A stretch of DNA of 64,000 bases from Deltaproteobacteria bacterium (lineage in GTDB: Bacteria; Desulfobacterota; Desulfobacteria; Desulfobacterales; Desulfobacteraceae): the NCBI GenBank assembly GCA_027858995.1, contig JAQIBP010000056.1, positions 1 to 64,000 on the forward strand. The letters run 5' to 3'. How positions within the stretch are numbered: position 1 is the first letter of the stretch; each line of letters opens with the position of its first letter. Shown piece after piece: positions 39,583 to 48,659 of this stretch. The position numbers and the translations under genes are program-made. The notes beneath the pieces were generated by a model. That model was not told where the DNA came from. It did no database searches and saw nothing but the letters and a program-made list of their open reading frames with translations.

Positions 39583-40044
39583 ATGGAGTTCAATTCTGTT
39601 GATGAAATATTAAACTTTGCCACGGATAGAGAAAAGGAGGCAGTAGAATTTTATACAATGTTAGCCAAAGAGGCGACCAAAGCATCACTGAAAGAGATTT
39701 TTGAAAGCTTTGTAAAAGAGGAAGAAAAGCATGTTGCAATGCTGTCAAATATTGAAGGTAATAAAGAAAAAATAGATTCCTATGAATTCAGAGAGATTAC
39801 TGATCTTAAAATCAGTGATTATATGGTGGAGACAGAATATAAAGAAGGAATGCCCATGCCTGATATTCTGAAACTTGCCATGAAAAAAGAGGAGAGTGCA
39901 GTTAAACTCTATTCTGATCTTGCAGCAAAGACAGATAATGATGATGCTAAGAAATTGTTTATGATTCTTGTACAGGAAGAGTCAAAACACAAGTTTGCAC
40001 TGGAGTCAATGTATGATGACTATTTGGCAGATCAAGATAACTAG
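39583..40044 (+). CDS. Ferritin-like/rubrerythrin-type diiron protein
   Basis: DREKEAVEFYTMLAKEA..FVKEEEKHVAML; KKEESAVKLYSDL..LVQEESKHKFALE (ExxH motifs). Confidence 0.88.
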   Translation: MEFNSVDEILNFATDREKEAVEFYTMLAKEATKASLKEIFESFVKEEEKHVAMLSNIEGNKEKIDSYEFREITDLKISDYMVETEYKEGMPMPDILKLAMKKEESAVKLYSDLAAKTDNDDAKKLFMILVQEESKHKFALESMYDDYLADQDN

Positions 40045-40081
40045 TGTCTGGGCAAATTAGCGGTTTTCGATCGGGAACTAA
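40043..40081. repeat. Short derivative of the MITE-like element at 38758-38902
   Basis: TAGTGTCTGGGCAAATTAGCGGTTTTCGATCGGGAACTA resembles the reverse complement of 38763-38788 and shares the TAGTGTCTG end. Confidence 0.55.
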
Positions 40082-40088
40082 CTAATCA

Positions 40089-41456
40089 ATGGATTTACGA
40101 CCTTTATTCAGGCCATCTACCATGGCAGTTATCGGGGTTTCAACATCCCAGGATAGTCATCCTGCAAATGTGATCTATAATAAAAATCATTTGCGGTATC
40201 CTGTTCAAACACTTCCCGTGAATCCCAAAGGTGGACTTATTAACAGGGAAATACTTTATCAAAGTGTTGAGGATATTCAAGCAGACATTGACCTGGCAGT
40301 TATTGCAGTACGTGCCCAATTTGTCCCCAAGGTAGTGGAACAATGTATAAAAAATCAAGTTGGTGGTGCTGTAATAATTTCCGGCGGATTTTCAGAAGCA
40401 GGAAATTCAAGTCTGCAGCAAAGAGTCGTTGATATGGCAAAAGAGGCTTCTTTTCCTTTTATAGGCCCAAACTGCCTTGGTATTTATGCTCCTGATTATG
40501 TGGATACTTTTTTTCTTCCCGGGGAGAGGATCATTTATCCTGACAAGGGTAATATTGGTTTTGTCTCTCAAAGCGGTGGAGTCCTTGTGGATCAAATGGT
40601 TAAATTTGCAGGTCAGGGAATTGGCATCTCCCTTGGTGTCAGCATAGGAAACAAGGCTTGTATCAGAGAAACTGATATGCTGGAGTGGTTTGATCAGGAT
40701 CCGGGTACAAAGGCGGTTGCTTTTTATGTAGAAGGATTTGATAAAGGTGAGGGGCGTGAATTCATAGAAAAAACAAGGCTTTGTTCCAAGCCTGTAATTG
40801 TTTTAAAGGCAGGGAAGAGTAAAAAAGGTATTGAGGCTGCATCCAGTCACACTGCTTCTCTTGCAGGAGATTACAGGGTTTTTTCCCAGATTATGAATCA
40901 GTATTGTGTAGCTGAAGCAGACAATGAATATGAACTCACATCTTTTTGTGAATCTTTAAGCTGTTATTCAAAAGCCATGAATGGAAATGTGGGTATTATC
41001 TCCTTGAGCGGCGGGCATGGTGTTATTGCTGCAGATGCCTGCGAATTGCACGGATTGTCCATACCCAGGATAGAACAGGCCACAATGGATACCATTCAAG
41101 AAAAATTATCCGAGGAGATAAAAAATATCGTCTCCCTTGTTAACCCTCTGGATCTTACAGGCAGTTCCATGGATAGTGATATTGTGACTGCTGCAAGGCA
41201 CCTTTCAAGGGATAAAAATATAGATTGTGTTCTTGCATTGTTGATTCCATATTCACCGGGTATTTCAGCTGATATAGGGGCAAAACTGAGCCATGTAGCC
41301 AGGAATGAAGATAAACCCATGATAGCATATGTTCCCAATGAAGATAAATATAGAATTATAATAGAAGGATTTGAACTAAATAATATTCCAGTGGCCTCCT
41401 CTGTTGAAGGCGCAGTGCTTATGGCAAAAGCATTGAAAAGGTATCGGCCGTGTTAA
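40089..41456 (+). CDS. ADP-forming acyl-CoA synthetase, alpha (CoA-binding) subunit
   Basis: IGPNCLGIYAP, GFVSQSGGVLVDQM, SHTASLAGDYRVF. Confidence 0.92.
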   Translation: MDLRPLFRPSTMAVIGVSTSQDSHPANVIYNKNHLRYPVQTLPVNPKGGLINREILYQSVEDIQADIDLAVIAVRAQFVPKVVEQCIKNQVGGAVIISGGFSEAGNSSLQQRVVDMAKEASFPFIGPNCLGIYAPDYVDTFFLPGERIIYPDKGNIGFVSQSGGVLVDQMVKFAGQGIGISLGVSIGNKACIRETDMLEWFDQDPGTKAVAFYVEGFDKGEGREFIEKTRLCSKPVIVLKAGKSKKGIEAASSHTASLAGDYRVFSQIMNQYCVAEADNEYELTSFCESLSCYSKAMNGNVGIISLSGGHGVIAADACELHGLSIPRIEQATMDTIQEKLSEEIKNIVSLVNPLDLTGSSMDSDIVTAARHLSRDKNIDCVLALLIPYSPGISADIGAKLSHVARNEDKPMIAYVPNEDKYRIIIEGFELNNIPVASSVEGAVLMAKALKRYRPC

Positions 41457-42136
41457 AAAAAAGCAGTCGGAATATAATTAAAAAGAGCCAACCCCTTGGC
41501 TGGGTGCTGGAGCCCGATGCAAAGACATTGATGAAATTGCAGGGTTTTGCTGTTCCTGATAATATTTTGACCAACTCCTTTGAAAAAGCAAACCAGTTCA
41601 TGGAGGATTCAGACTCTCCGGTTGTGGTAAAAGCGGTATCAAAAAAAATACTGCATAAGACAGAACAAAGGGCAGTTGTTACTGATCTTACTTCAAGCAG
41701 TCATCTTAAAAAGGAGATGGCAAGACTGCTAAAACTTGAAGGATGTGAGAATGTTCTTGTTGAACAGATGGTTGAGGGTGTTGAACTTATTATTGGGGCA
41801 AAAAATGATTTTCAGTTCGGACCTGTTGTTGTTTTTGGCATTGGCGGTACATCCGTGGAAATTTATAATGATACTGCCATTAGAATGGCACCTCTCAGAG
41901 AAAATGATGTTTTATCAATGGTGGAATCATTAAAAGCAAAAGCAATTCTTTTCGGTCATCGGGGAAAACCGGGTATTAATATGAAAATTTTAACTCGTCT
42001 GATTGTTGATTTTTCTTTGTTACTAATGGATTTCCAGGATGATATGGAATCCATTGATCTGAATCCTGTTATCTGCACAAAGAATCGATGTATAATAGCC
42101 GATGCAAGAATAATATTGCAAAACAAACCATTGTAA
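41450..42136 (+). CDS. ADP-forming acyl-CoA synthetase, beta (ATP-grasp) subunit
   Basis: SPVVVKAVSKKILHKTEQRAV, LVEQMVEGVELIIGAKNDFQFGPVVVFGIGGTSVE. Confidence 0.92.
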   Translation: MLKKSSRNIIKKSQPLGWVLEPDAKTLMKLQGFAVPDNILTNSFEKANQFMEDSDSPVVVKAVSKKILHKTEQRAVVTDLTSSSHLKKEMARLLKLEGCENVLVEQMVEGVELIIGAKNDFQFGPVVVFGIGGTSVEIYNDTAIRMAPLRENDVLSMVESLKAKAILFGHRGKPGINMKILTRLIVDFSLLLMDFQDDMESIDLNPVICTKNRCIIADARIILQNKPL

Positions 42137-42193
42137 AACAGGCCGGGTCTGTACACTACTGTATCATAAGGTTGAAAAATAATTAAAATATGC

Positions 42194-43255
42194 ATGGGAG
42201 AGAGTATGCGTGTTCTTAAAATTTTGTTAATTCTATTTTTTTTAAACTGTTCATTGGTATATGCCCAAAGCAAATCTCCTGCAAGGGTGGTCACCTCAAA
42301 AATTGTTTTTCAGAATGTTGCACATAACAGATCTTTTATTGGCACGCTATATTATGAACGAATCAGTCATCTCTCTTCAGAAGTCACAGGACTTGTAACA
42401 AAAATCAATGTCAGAACCGGAGATAAAGTCAATCAGGGTTCATCTCTAATTTATCTTGACAGACAAATACTTGAAAAAGAGATCCTGATTCATAAAACAA
42501 GGATTGAACAGGCAAAGCTTAATATAAATCACATGCAGAAAAAATATCATAGAGTAGAATCTTTGTTCAAAAAAGGGACAATAAGTGAAAATGATTATGA
42601 TGATGCAAAATTTGCAGTTAAAGAAGCTCTTTTAAAAGAAAAATCTGCCGGAACAATTCTGGAAAAGTTGCTTATTCAAAAGAGCAAAAAAGAGATTAAA
42701 GCTCCTTTTGACGGAATCATCCTGGAAAAAAAAGTGGATTCAGGCGACTGGGTTCAGCCGGGAAAAGTTTTGCTTCGTATAGGTTCAGTTAATGATCTTT
42801 TTATAAAAGTACCTGTGGCAGAAACCATGTTGAGATTTATTGTTCAAGATCAGAAAGTACCTGTAATCATTACTGCCTATAATAAAAAAATGGTTGGAAC
42901 AATTGAAAATCTCTCTCCGGAAGCAGATGCAAAAACCAAAAATATCTTTTTAAAAATTCGGATTCCCATGCTCAACAGGGCTGCCATAAACATGTCTGCC
43001 ACTGTATTTATTCCCACAAGCAGAAAACAAAGACTGGCAATGATATCAAGGGATGCACTGGTAAATTTCCAGGGCAAAGATTTTATCTATACAATAAAAG
43101 AGAAAAAAGCAGTCATGCTGCCAATAAATATTGTTACATATCTCGATAACATGGTAGGTGCGGATAATGAACATTTTGTTCAAGGAATGCCAATAGTTGT
43201 TGAAGGTAATGAACGACTGCAGCCGGGTCAGGCAGTTGTAATTGTCGGAGAGTAA
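42194..43255 (+). CDS. RND efflux periplasmic adaptor (membrane fusion protein)
   Basis: SSEVTGLVTKINVRTGDKVNQGSSLIYLD; APFDGIILEKKVDSGDWVQPGKVLLRIG. Confidence 0.93.
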   Translation: MGESMRVLKILLILFFLNCSLVYAQSKSPARVVTSKIVFQNVAHNRSFIGTLYYERISHLSSEVTGLVTKINVRTGDKVNQGSSLIYLDRQILEKEILIHKTRIEQAKLNINHMQKKYHRVESLFKKGTISENDYDDAKFAVKEALLKEKSAGTILEKLLIQKSKKEIKAPFDGIILEKKVDSGDWVQPGKVLLRIGSVNDLFIKVPVAETMLRFIVQDQKVPVIITAYNKKMVGTIENLSPEADAKTKNIFLKIRIPMLNRAAINMSATVFIPTSRKQRLAMISRDALVNFQGKDFIYTIKEKKAVMLPINIVTYLDNMVGADNEHFVQGMPIVVEGNERLQPGQAVVIVGE

Positions 43256-43258
43256 TTA

Positions 43259-46200
43259 ATGGATATTATCCGTTTTTTTATCAACAAACCTGTAACTGTT
43301 GCCGTGGGTGTAATCATGGTGGTTATATTCGGGTTTATTGGTATTCAAAAACTTCCGGTTCAACTCACTCCTGATGTTGAAACTCCTTTGATCACAGTGA
43401 ATACAGCCTGGTATGGTGCCACGCCCTATGAAGTTGAAAAAGAGATCATTGAAAAACAGGAAAAAGTTCTAAAGGGCTTGCAGGGACTGACCAAGATGGA
43501 GAGTTCGAGTTACAACAGCCTCGGCACCATAACTCTATCTTTTCAAATCAATACAGATCTGGACGATGCCCTGCTCAGGGTGTCCAATAAATTATCCGAG
43601 GTCAGCAACTATCCGGAAAATGTAAACAAACCAACCATAGAGTCTTCCGGAGCCAACAGCTCACCCATCATCTGGATGGTTATGAAAACAAAACCAGACA
43701 ACACAGAGCATATTAATCAGTTTAAAACTTTTTTTGAGGACAGTGTCCGTCAGCATCTGGAGCGAATTAATGGTGTTGGTTCCCTTTTAATTTTCGGCGG
43801 CACTGAAACAACCCTGGATGTGATAATTGATGCACAGAAAATGGCTCTCTATAATGTTTCAATCAATAATATCATCACATCCATCCGCCAGGCAAATAAA
43901 AATATTTCCGCCGGTATTCTGGGTATGGCCAAGAAAAATTACCGTATCAGAACCATAAGTCAGTTTCAGGCCAAAGATGATGTCCTTGATGTGGTTGTCT
44001 TTGATGACGGAATAAAGCGGGTTTACCTGCGGGATATTGCCCATGTTAAAAAAGGATATAAAAAAGAGAGTTCTTCAGTGCTGCATAATGGTGAACAGGT
44101 TATCGTAGCGGGTGTACGAAAAGAGAAAGGTGCCAATGTCCTGAATATGACAGACCTGGTGGAAAAAGCGGTTCACCATTTGAACAAAACCATCCTTGCC
44201 AGTAACAGGTTAAGTCTTGAAATAGTTTATGATCAGCGCCCCTACATTAATACAGCAATCAATCTGGTAAAGCGCAATATCATCATCGGTGGTCTGCTTG
44301 CTATCTGTGTGCTTTTACTGTTTTTAAGAAGCGTAAGGGCCACATTGATTACAGGTGTTGCAATTCCTATTGCAGCTGTGGGCTGTTTTATCTTCCTATG
44401 GCTGCTGGGAAGAAACCTGAATGTTGTGAGCATGGCTGGAATTTCCTTTGCTGTGGGTATGCTTGTGGATAACTCCATTGTGGTACTTGAAAACATTGAT
44501 CGGCACAGCAAAAAAGGCAAAAAAGCTTTTAATGCAGCTTATGATGGAACAAGAGAGGTGTGGGGCGCAGTTCTTGCCTCCACAGCAACCACAATAGCAG
44601 TATTCCTGCCGGTTATATTTATTCATGAAGAGGCAGGACAACTGTTCCGTGATATTGCCATTGCAGTTACTTCTGCGATTTTTTTGAGCCTTATTGTTTC
44701 AGTCTCCGTGATTCCAACTCTCTTTAACCTGCTTTACAAAAAAGAGTATACCACAAAGCAGGGCAGGCTGCAGAAAAGTTTTATAGGTCCGTTCCTTGCC
44801 GGTATTATATTAAACTTCAGCAAATTGTGCATGAAAAATGTGGTAACCCGACTGTTAACGATTGTTTTGTTTACAACTCTCTCCATTGGTTTAACCTTTC
44901 AGCTTCTGCCAAGCGCTGAATATCTTCCCCAGGGCAATAGAAATCTTATTTTAAATATTCTTATACCGCCTCCTGGATATTCTACAGCTAAACTCAAAAA
45001 CATTGGCAGAAATATATATGAAGAATCCAGGCCATATTTTGAGGAAGATGGCAAAGATGGCTTTCCAATGATTAAAAATATGTTTTTTGTAGGAGCTGAT
45101 CGTGTCACGCTTTTTGGAGGGATAAGCATCCATGAAACACGTGCACGTGAATTGATTCCCCTTTTTAACAAGATAATGAGGTCAATTCCAGGTGTTTTCG
45201 GAGTCAGTATTCAGGCCGGGATTTTCCAGTCTGGAATTGGTGAGGGAAGAACAGTGGATGTCAATGTTTCAGGCGAAAAAATTCAAGATATTATCAATGC
45301 TTCATTTGCTCTGTTCAGTACCATAGGTGCAAAAATGGAACACTCCCAGGTTCGTCCGGTACCTTCCCTTGAAGCCAGTTATCCAGAGGTGAGAATAATT
45401 CCCAGAAAAGAGAAACTTGCTGCCAACGGTCTTACAGCACAGGATCTCGGTGTATATGTCGATATCCTCATGGATGGCCGTAAAATTGAAGAATATCGTC
45501 CCGAGGGGATAAAACAGAATGATCTGGTTCTTAAAGGCAAGATTTCTGCAGTTAGATCTCCCGAGGATATTTTGAACAGCATAATTGTAAACAGATTTGG
45601 AGATCTTATACGGGTGAAGGATGTGGCAGATATTGAATACAGCCAGGGTTTGCCCCAGATAAATCACCTGGAAAGAGACAGAACAATCACCCTTCAGGTT
45701 ACTCCACCTGCTGATCTCTCTTTACAGAATGCCATGGAGCTTATAGAAAATGATATCATCCCTCTATTGGAAAAAGAGGGGAGACTTCAAAATGTCAGAG
45801 TGGACATTGGCGGAAATGCTGATAAACTTGTGGCTACAAGGAATGCACTTCAGTGGAATCTTCTGCTGGCATTAATCATTACCTATCTGCTGATGTCAGC
45901 ACTGTTTGAAAATTTTCTTTATCCTTTTATTATTCTCTTTTCTCTGCCTCTTGCCGGAGCAGGAGGTTTTGCAGGACTTTGGGCGGTAAATGCATTGATT
46001 GCTCCCCAGGGTTTTGATGTTTTGAGCATGCTGGGATTTATAATTCTGATCGGCACAGTTGTAAACAATGCCATTCTTATTGTTCATCAATCTTTGAATA
46101 ATGTCCGCTATAATGGTCTCATTGGAAAAGATGCTGTGACTGATGCTGTTAAAACCAGAATCAGGCCCATTTTCATGAGCGCCATCACCAGTCTTCTTGC

Positions 46201-46369
46201 AATGCTGCCCATGGTGCTGTCAACCGGTTCCGGAAGTGAACTCTATCGAGGTCTGGGCTCAATTTTGCTTGGAGGCCTTGCCATGTCAACAATTTTTACA
46301 CTTTTTGTGATTCCGTCTCTTCTGGTTTTTGTTATTGGAATTGAAACTGATAAAACTGTGAATTCTTGA
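43259..46369 (+). CDS. RND-family efflux transporter permease (AcrB/MdtC-like)
   Basis: 1036 aa; INKPVTVAVGVIMVVIFGFIGIQKLPVQLTPDVETP, GMLVDNSIVVLENI, GTVVNNAILIVH. Confidence 0.96.
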   Translation: MDIIRFFINKPVTVAVGVIMVVIFGFIGIQKLPVQLTPDVETPLITVNTAWYGATPYEVEKEIIEKQEKVLKGLQGLTKMESSSYNSLGTITLSFQINTDLDDALLRVSNKLSEVSNYPENVNKPTIESSGANSSPIIWMVMKTKPDNTEHINQFKTFFEDSVRQHLERINGVGSLLIFGGTETTLDVIIDAQKMALYNVSINNIITSIRQANKNISAGILGMAKKNYRIRTISQFQAKDDVLDVVVFDDGIKRVYLRDIAHVKKGYKKESSSVLHNGEQVIVAGVRKEKGANVLNMTDLVEKAVHHLNKTILASNRLSLEIVYDQRPYINTAINLVKRNIIIGGLLAICVLLLFLRSVRATLITGVAIPIAAVGCFIFLWLLGRNLNVVSMAGISFAVGMLVDNSIVVLENIDRHSKKGKKAFNAAYDGTREVWGAVLASTATTIAVFLPVIFIHEEAGQLFRDIAIAVTSAIFLSLIVSVSVIPTLFNLLYKKEYTTKQGRLQKSFIGPFLAGIILNFSKLCMKNVVTRLLTIVLFTTLSIGLTFQLLPSAEYLPQGNRNLILNILIPPPGYSTAKLKNIGRNIYEESRPYFEEDGKDGFPMIKNMFFVGADRVTLFGGISIHETRARELIPLFNKIMRSIPGVFGVSIQAGIFQSGIGEGRTVDVNVSGEKIQDIINASFALFSTIGAKMEHSQVRPVPSLEASYPEVRIIPRKEKLAANGLTAQDLGVYVDILMDGRKIEEYRPEGIKQNDLVLKGKISAVRSPEDILNSIIVNRFGDLIRVKDVADIEYSQGLPQINHLERDRTITLQVTPPADLSLQNAMELIENDIIPLLEKEGRLQNVRVDIGGNADKLVATRNALQWNLLLALIITYLLMSALFENFLYPFIILFSLPLAGAGGFAGLWAVNALIAPQGFDVLSMLGFIILIGTVVNNAILIVHQSLNNVRYNGLIGKDAVTDAVKTRIRPIFMSAITSLLAMLPMVLSTGSGSELYRGLGSILLGGLAMSTIFTLFVIPSLLVFVIGIETDKTVNS

Positions 46370-46384
46370 GCTAATGTTCCATAG

Positions 46385-46586
46385 ACCCGTTACAGGCTGA
46401 TTACCTTACATCCGCTGGATGGACATGGCAACAAGTTCTAAGATTATCTTCGCTGGCCGCCATGAACTCGCTCATGCTTCGCTCAAACAACATGGCGGCT
46501 TAACCGCTACGTTAATCAAGAACTTGTAAGCAATGATCCATAATGCTCCCGTAAGGTAATCAGCCTTCCACTGGAGTGCACAGCAA
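46385..46586. repeat. 202-bp structured repeat, copy B
   Basis: Matches copy A in the same orientation; AGGCTGATTACCTTAC (46394-46409) / GTAAGGTAATCAGCCT (46551-46566) perfect 16-bp inverted ends; inner GCCGCCATG/CATGGCGGC. Confidence 0.9.
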
Positions 46587-46591
46587 TTTTG

Positions 46592-46861
46592 TTATGCCAC
46601 TTTCTGTATTAACTCTGCTTCATATTCAGGAAACATTATAATAGCTGGATGAACACCAAATGCATGTGCCAATTGTTCAGCGCGTTTCTTGCCGATATCC
46701 ACTTTGTTATTTTCTAAAAGACTAATATTTTTAGAATTAATACCAGACTGTTTTGCAAGTTCTTCTTGTGTCCACTCTTTCAGTTCTCTCAACATACGGA
46801 TTACTTCCCCCGTGGTAATTGAAGCATGTTTTTTAGCTGGTACAAAATTTTTCTTTTTCAT
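46592..46861 (-). CDS. XRE-family HTH antitoxin-like protein
   Basis: RELKEWTQEELAKQSGINSKNISLLENNKVDIGKKRAEQLAHAF. Confidence 0.85.
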   Translation of the reverse strand: MKKKNFVPAKKHASITTGEVIRMLRELKEWTQEELAKQSGINSKNISLLENNKVDIGKKRAEQLAHAFGVHPAIIMFPEYEAELIQKVA

Positions 46862-46869
46862 ATTGTTCC

Positions 46870-47005
46870 CCCTAATATTTATGAGGAGTTAATTCTAATA
46901 CATAAACGGTTACTTCTTTCGCCATCTATTTCATAAATAACTCTATACTGTAAATCTATCCGTGAAGATCGTTGTCCCTCATGATTTTTGGGTAGCAGTT
47001 TTTTA
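46870..47005 (-). pseudogene. Truncated, frameshifted RelE/HigB-type toxin remnant
   Basis: Minus strand IKKLLPKNHEGQRSSRIDLQYRVIYEIDG then +1 shift to KEVTVYVLELTPHKY*; immediately upstream of the HTH antitoxin. Confidence 0.6.
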
Positions 47006-47023
47006 ATTATTTTTTGGTGTTAT

Positions 47024-47377
47024 TTACAGTTCTTTAGGTTCAGTAAGAAGCTTGAGGCCTTCAAGAATTTTATACATTCTTTTCTCTGATACTTGACCAA
47101 TCTTTTCAACTAAGTCGCTTTTATTTACTGTGTAAATTTGTGAAATATTAACAACGCTTTTTTTGGGCAAGTTGGCTTCACTTTTGTTGAGAGGGACATT
47201 TCCAGGGGCTTTAGCTCTTTTTAAATTTGAAGTTAAAGAACATACAACAACAGTATTGATATTGCTTGAATTGAATATATTGTTTTGAATTACAATATGT
47301 GGATGCCTGTAACCAGGTTCAGACCCTCTTGGTTCTCCTAAGTTTACCCAATAAATTCCACCTTGTTTTGCTACCAT
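47024..47377 (-). CDS. MazF/PemK-family toxin
   Basis: GGIYWVNLGEPRGSEPGYRHPHIVIQNNIFNSSNINTVVVCSLTSNLKRA. Confidence 0.92.
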   Translation of the reverse strand: MVAKQGGIYWVNLGEPRGSEPGYRHPHIVIQNNIFNSSNINTVVVCSLTSNLKRAKAPGNVPLNKSEANLPKKSVVNISQIYTVNKSDLVEKIGQVSEKRMYKILEGLKLLTEPKEL

Positions 47378-47628
47378 GATTCTCGCCCTACAATTTTGCG
47401 ATGTTTTTCATGCATAGCTTTTGAAATTGTCTTTTCTTCTCCATTTGGTGAATCGCTATAAGCCGCATTAAGTTGAGCAAGTAGCATTTTATTCTCTTGC
47501 TTTTTTAAATAATCTTTGACAGCAAGGGCAAACAATTTACTGCGTGACACATGTAAATCTTTGGATAGTTGGTTGACTTGATTGAATAAATTCGTTTCTA
47601 ATGATATTGCAGTTTTTACACTGGACAT
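47371..47628 (-). CDS. Ribbon-helix-helix-type antitoxin (MazE-like partner)
   Basis: KTAISLETNLFNQVNQLSKDLHVSRSKLFALAVKDYLKKQ; overlaps the mazF-like start. Confidence 0.85.
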   Translation of the reverse strand: MSSVKTAISLETNLFNQVNQLSKDLHVSRSKLFALAVKDYLKKQENKMLLAQLNAAYSDSPNGEEKTISKAMHEKHRKIVGRESW

Positions 47629-47745
47629 TTAGATACCTCCATATATAATATTTGCATATGTTATATCTGTAATTATTTATCATATTTATACTTTTGTCAA
47701 TACTTTAATTCATACAATACTGTTTCTTATCGGTAGTGATTCGAC

Positions 47746-47877
47746 TGCTAACGGCCCTAATAAGTTGCCGAAAATACAACGGGATGAAACCTTGAAAGAC
47801 CGGAAAATATTGATTGCAGGTGCCACTCTGACAAAAAAGCCGCTATTTTCTGTCAACTCTTCATTCGATGGTTATGT
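47746..47877 (-). other. Possible long attC-like site
   Basis: Minus strand CATAACC... to ...GGGCCGTTAGC, about 130 bp, directly after the 47885-48556 ORF; arm pairing is imperfect. Confidence 0.25.
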
Positions 47878-47884
47878 TTTGCAT

Positions 47885-48556
47885 TTATTCAATTATCGAT
47901 TTGTATAATAGGTCAGCATTATTTCCCTTGAAATTGACCCATTTCTGAATATCTTCAATACCTTTCATTTGTTGACTTGCATTATTTGTTTCTAAACCGG
48001 CAAGGTATAATTTCCATCCTTTCAATAAATGCTCTTTAAAATATACTTTTAATTTTGGGTGGACACTATTTAAAAAGTCCTTTGAAACCAAAAGACCAAA
48101 TCTTATACCGTCATTTATTAATGATTTCATCTCCTCTTCTTGCATTTCCGAAAGTTGAACAATATTCCCATTTTTGTCTGATTGCATTTCATGAGCTTTT
48201 ATAAATGACATAATCGCATTTTTACAATTCAACTTATCGATTTTCCCATTCTCAACAACAATCATATGCTGGTTTTTTGAGTCTGAAGCTTGACTTTTAA
48301 ATTCAGGGAAAAAGTGTGTAGAAAAAATACCAACAATTGAAAATATTAAACATGCAAATGTGACTCCCATATTCGCCCATACCCAAAACCTTACTACATT
48401 TCCTCCTGAATTATCCCTGGCTGCCGTTTTAACGGTTTCTCCCGTGAGCCAATCAAGAATAAATAAAACGAGAATTATCCACCACAGGATATTGTGGGCA
48501 GTCCCCCATAGTTTGTATAGAGCAAAGGCAGCGATTATAGAAATAATGAATTTCAT
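47885..48556 (-). CDS. Hypothetical protein with N-terminal TM segments
   Basis: FIISIIAAFALYKLW, ILWWIILVLFILDWL, VWANMGVTFACLIFSIVGIF; soluble C-terminus. Confidence 0.6.
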   Translation of the reverse strand: MKFIISIIAAFALYKLWGTAHNILWWIILVLFILDWLTGETVKTAARDNSGGNVVRFWVWANMGVTFACLIFSIVGIFSTHFFPEFKSQASDSKNQHMIVVENGKIDKLNCKNAIMSFIKAHEMQSDKNGNIVQLSEMQEEEMKSLINDGIRFGLLVSKDFLNSVHPKLKVYFKEHLLKGWKLYLAGLETNNASQQMKGIEDIQKWVNFKGNNADLLYKSIIE

Positions 48557-48584
48557 TAGTTCCCCCTATATTCCTAGAACACTA

Positions 48585-48654
48585 GCATAACCAGCATTTT
48601 TCAGAGCGCAGTGAGCGAAGCGAACGGAGCGGTGAAAAACGTCTGTGTTTATGC
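48585..48654 (-). other. attC-like hairpin between OLD-nuclease and TM-protein ORFs
   Basis: GCATAA (48585-48590) / TTATGC (48649-48654), TTTTTCA (48596-48602) / TGAAAAA (48633-48639), CAG/CTG pairing between; GCTTCGCTC in the apex. Confidence 0.5.
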
Positions 48655-48659
48655 ATTTA

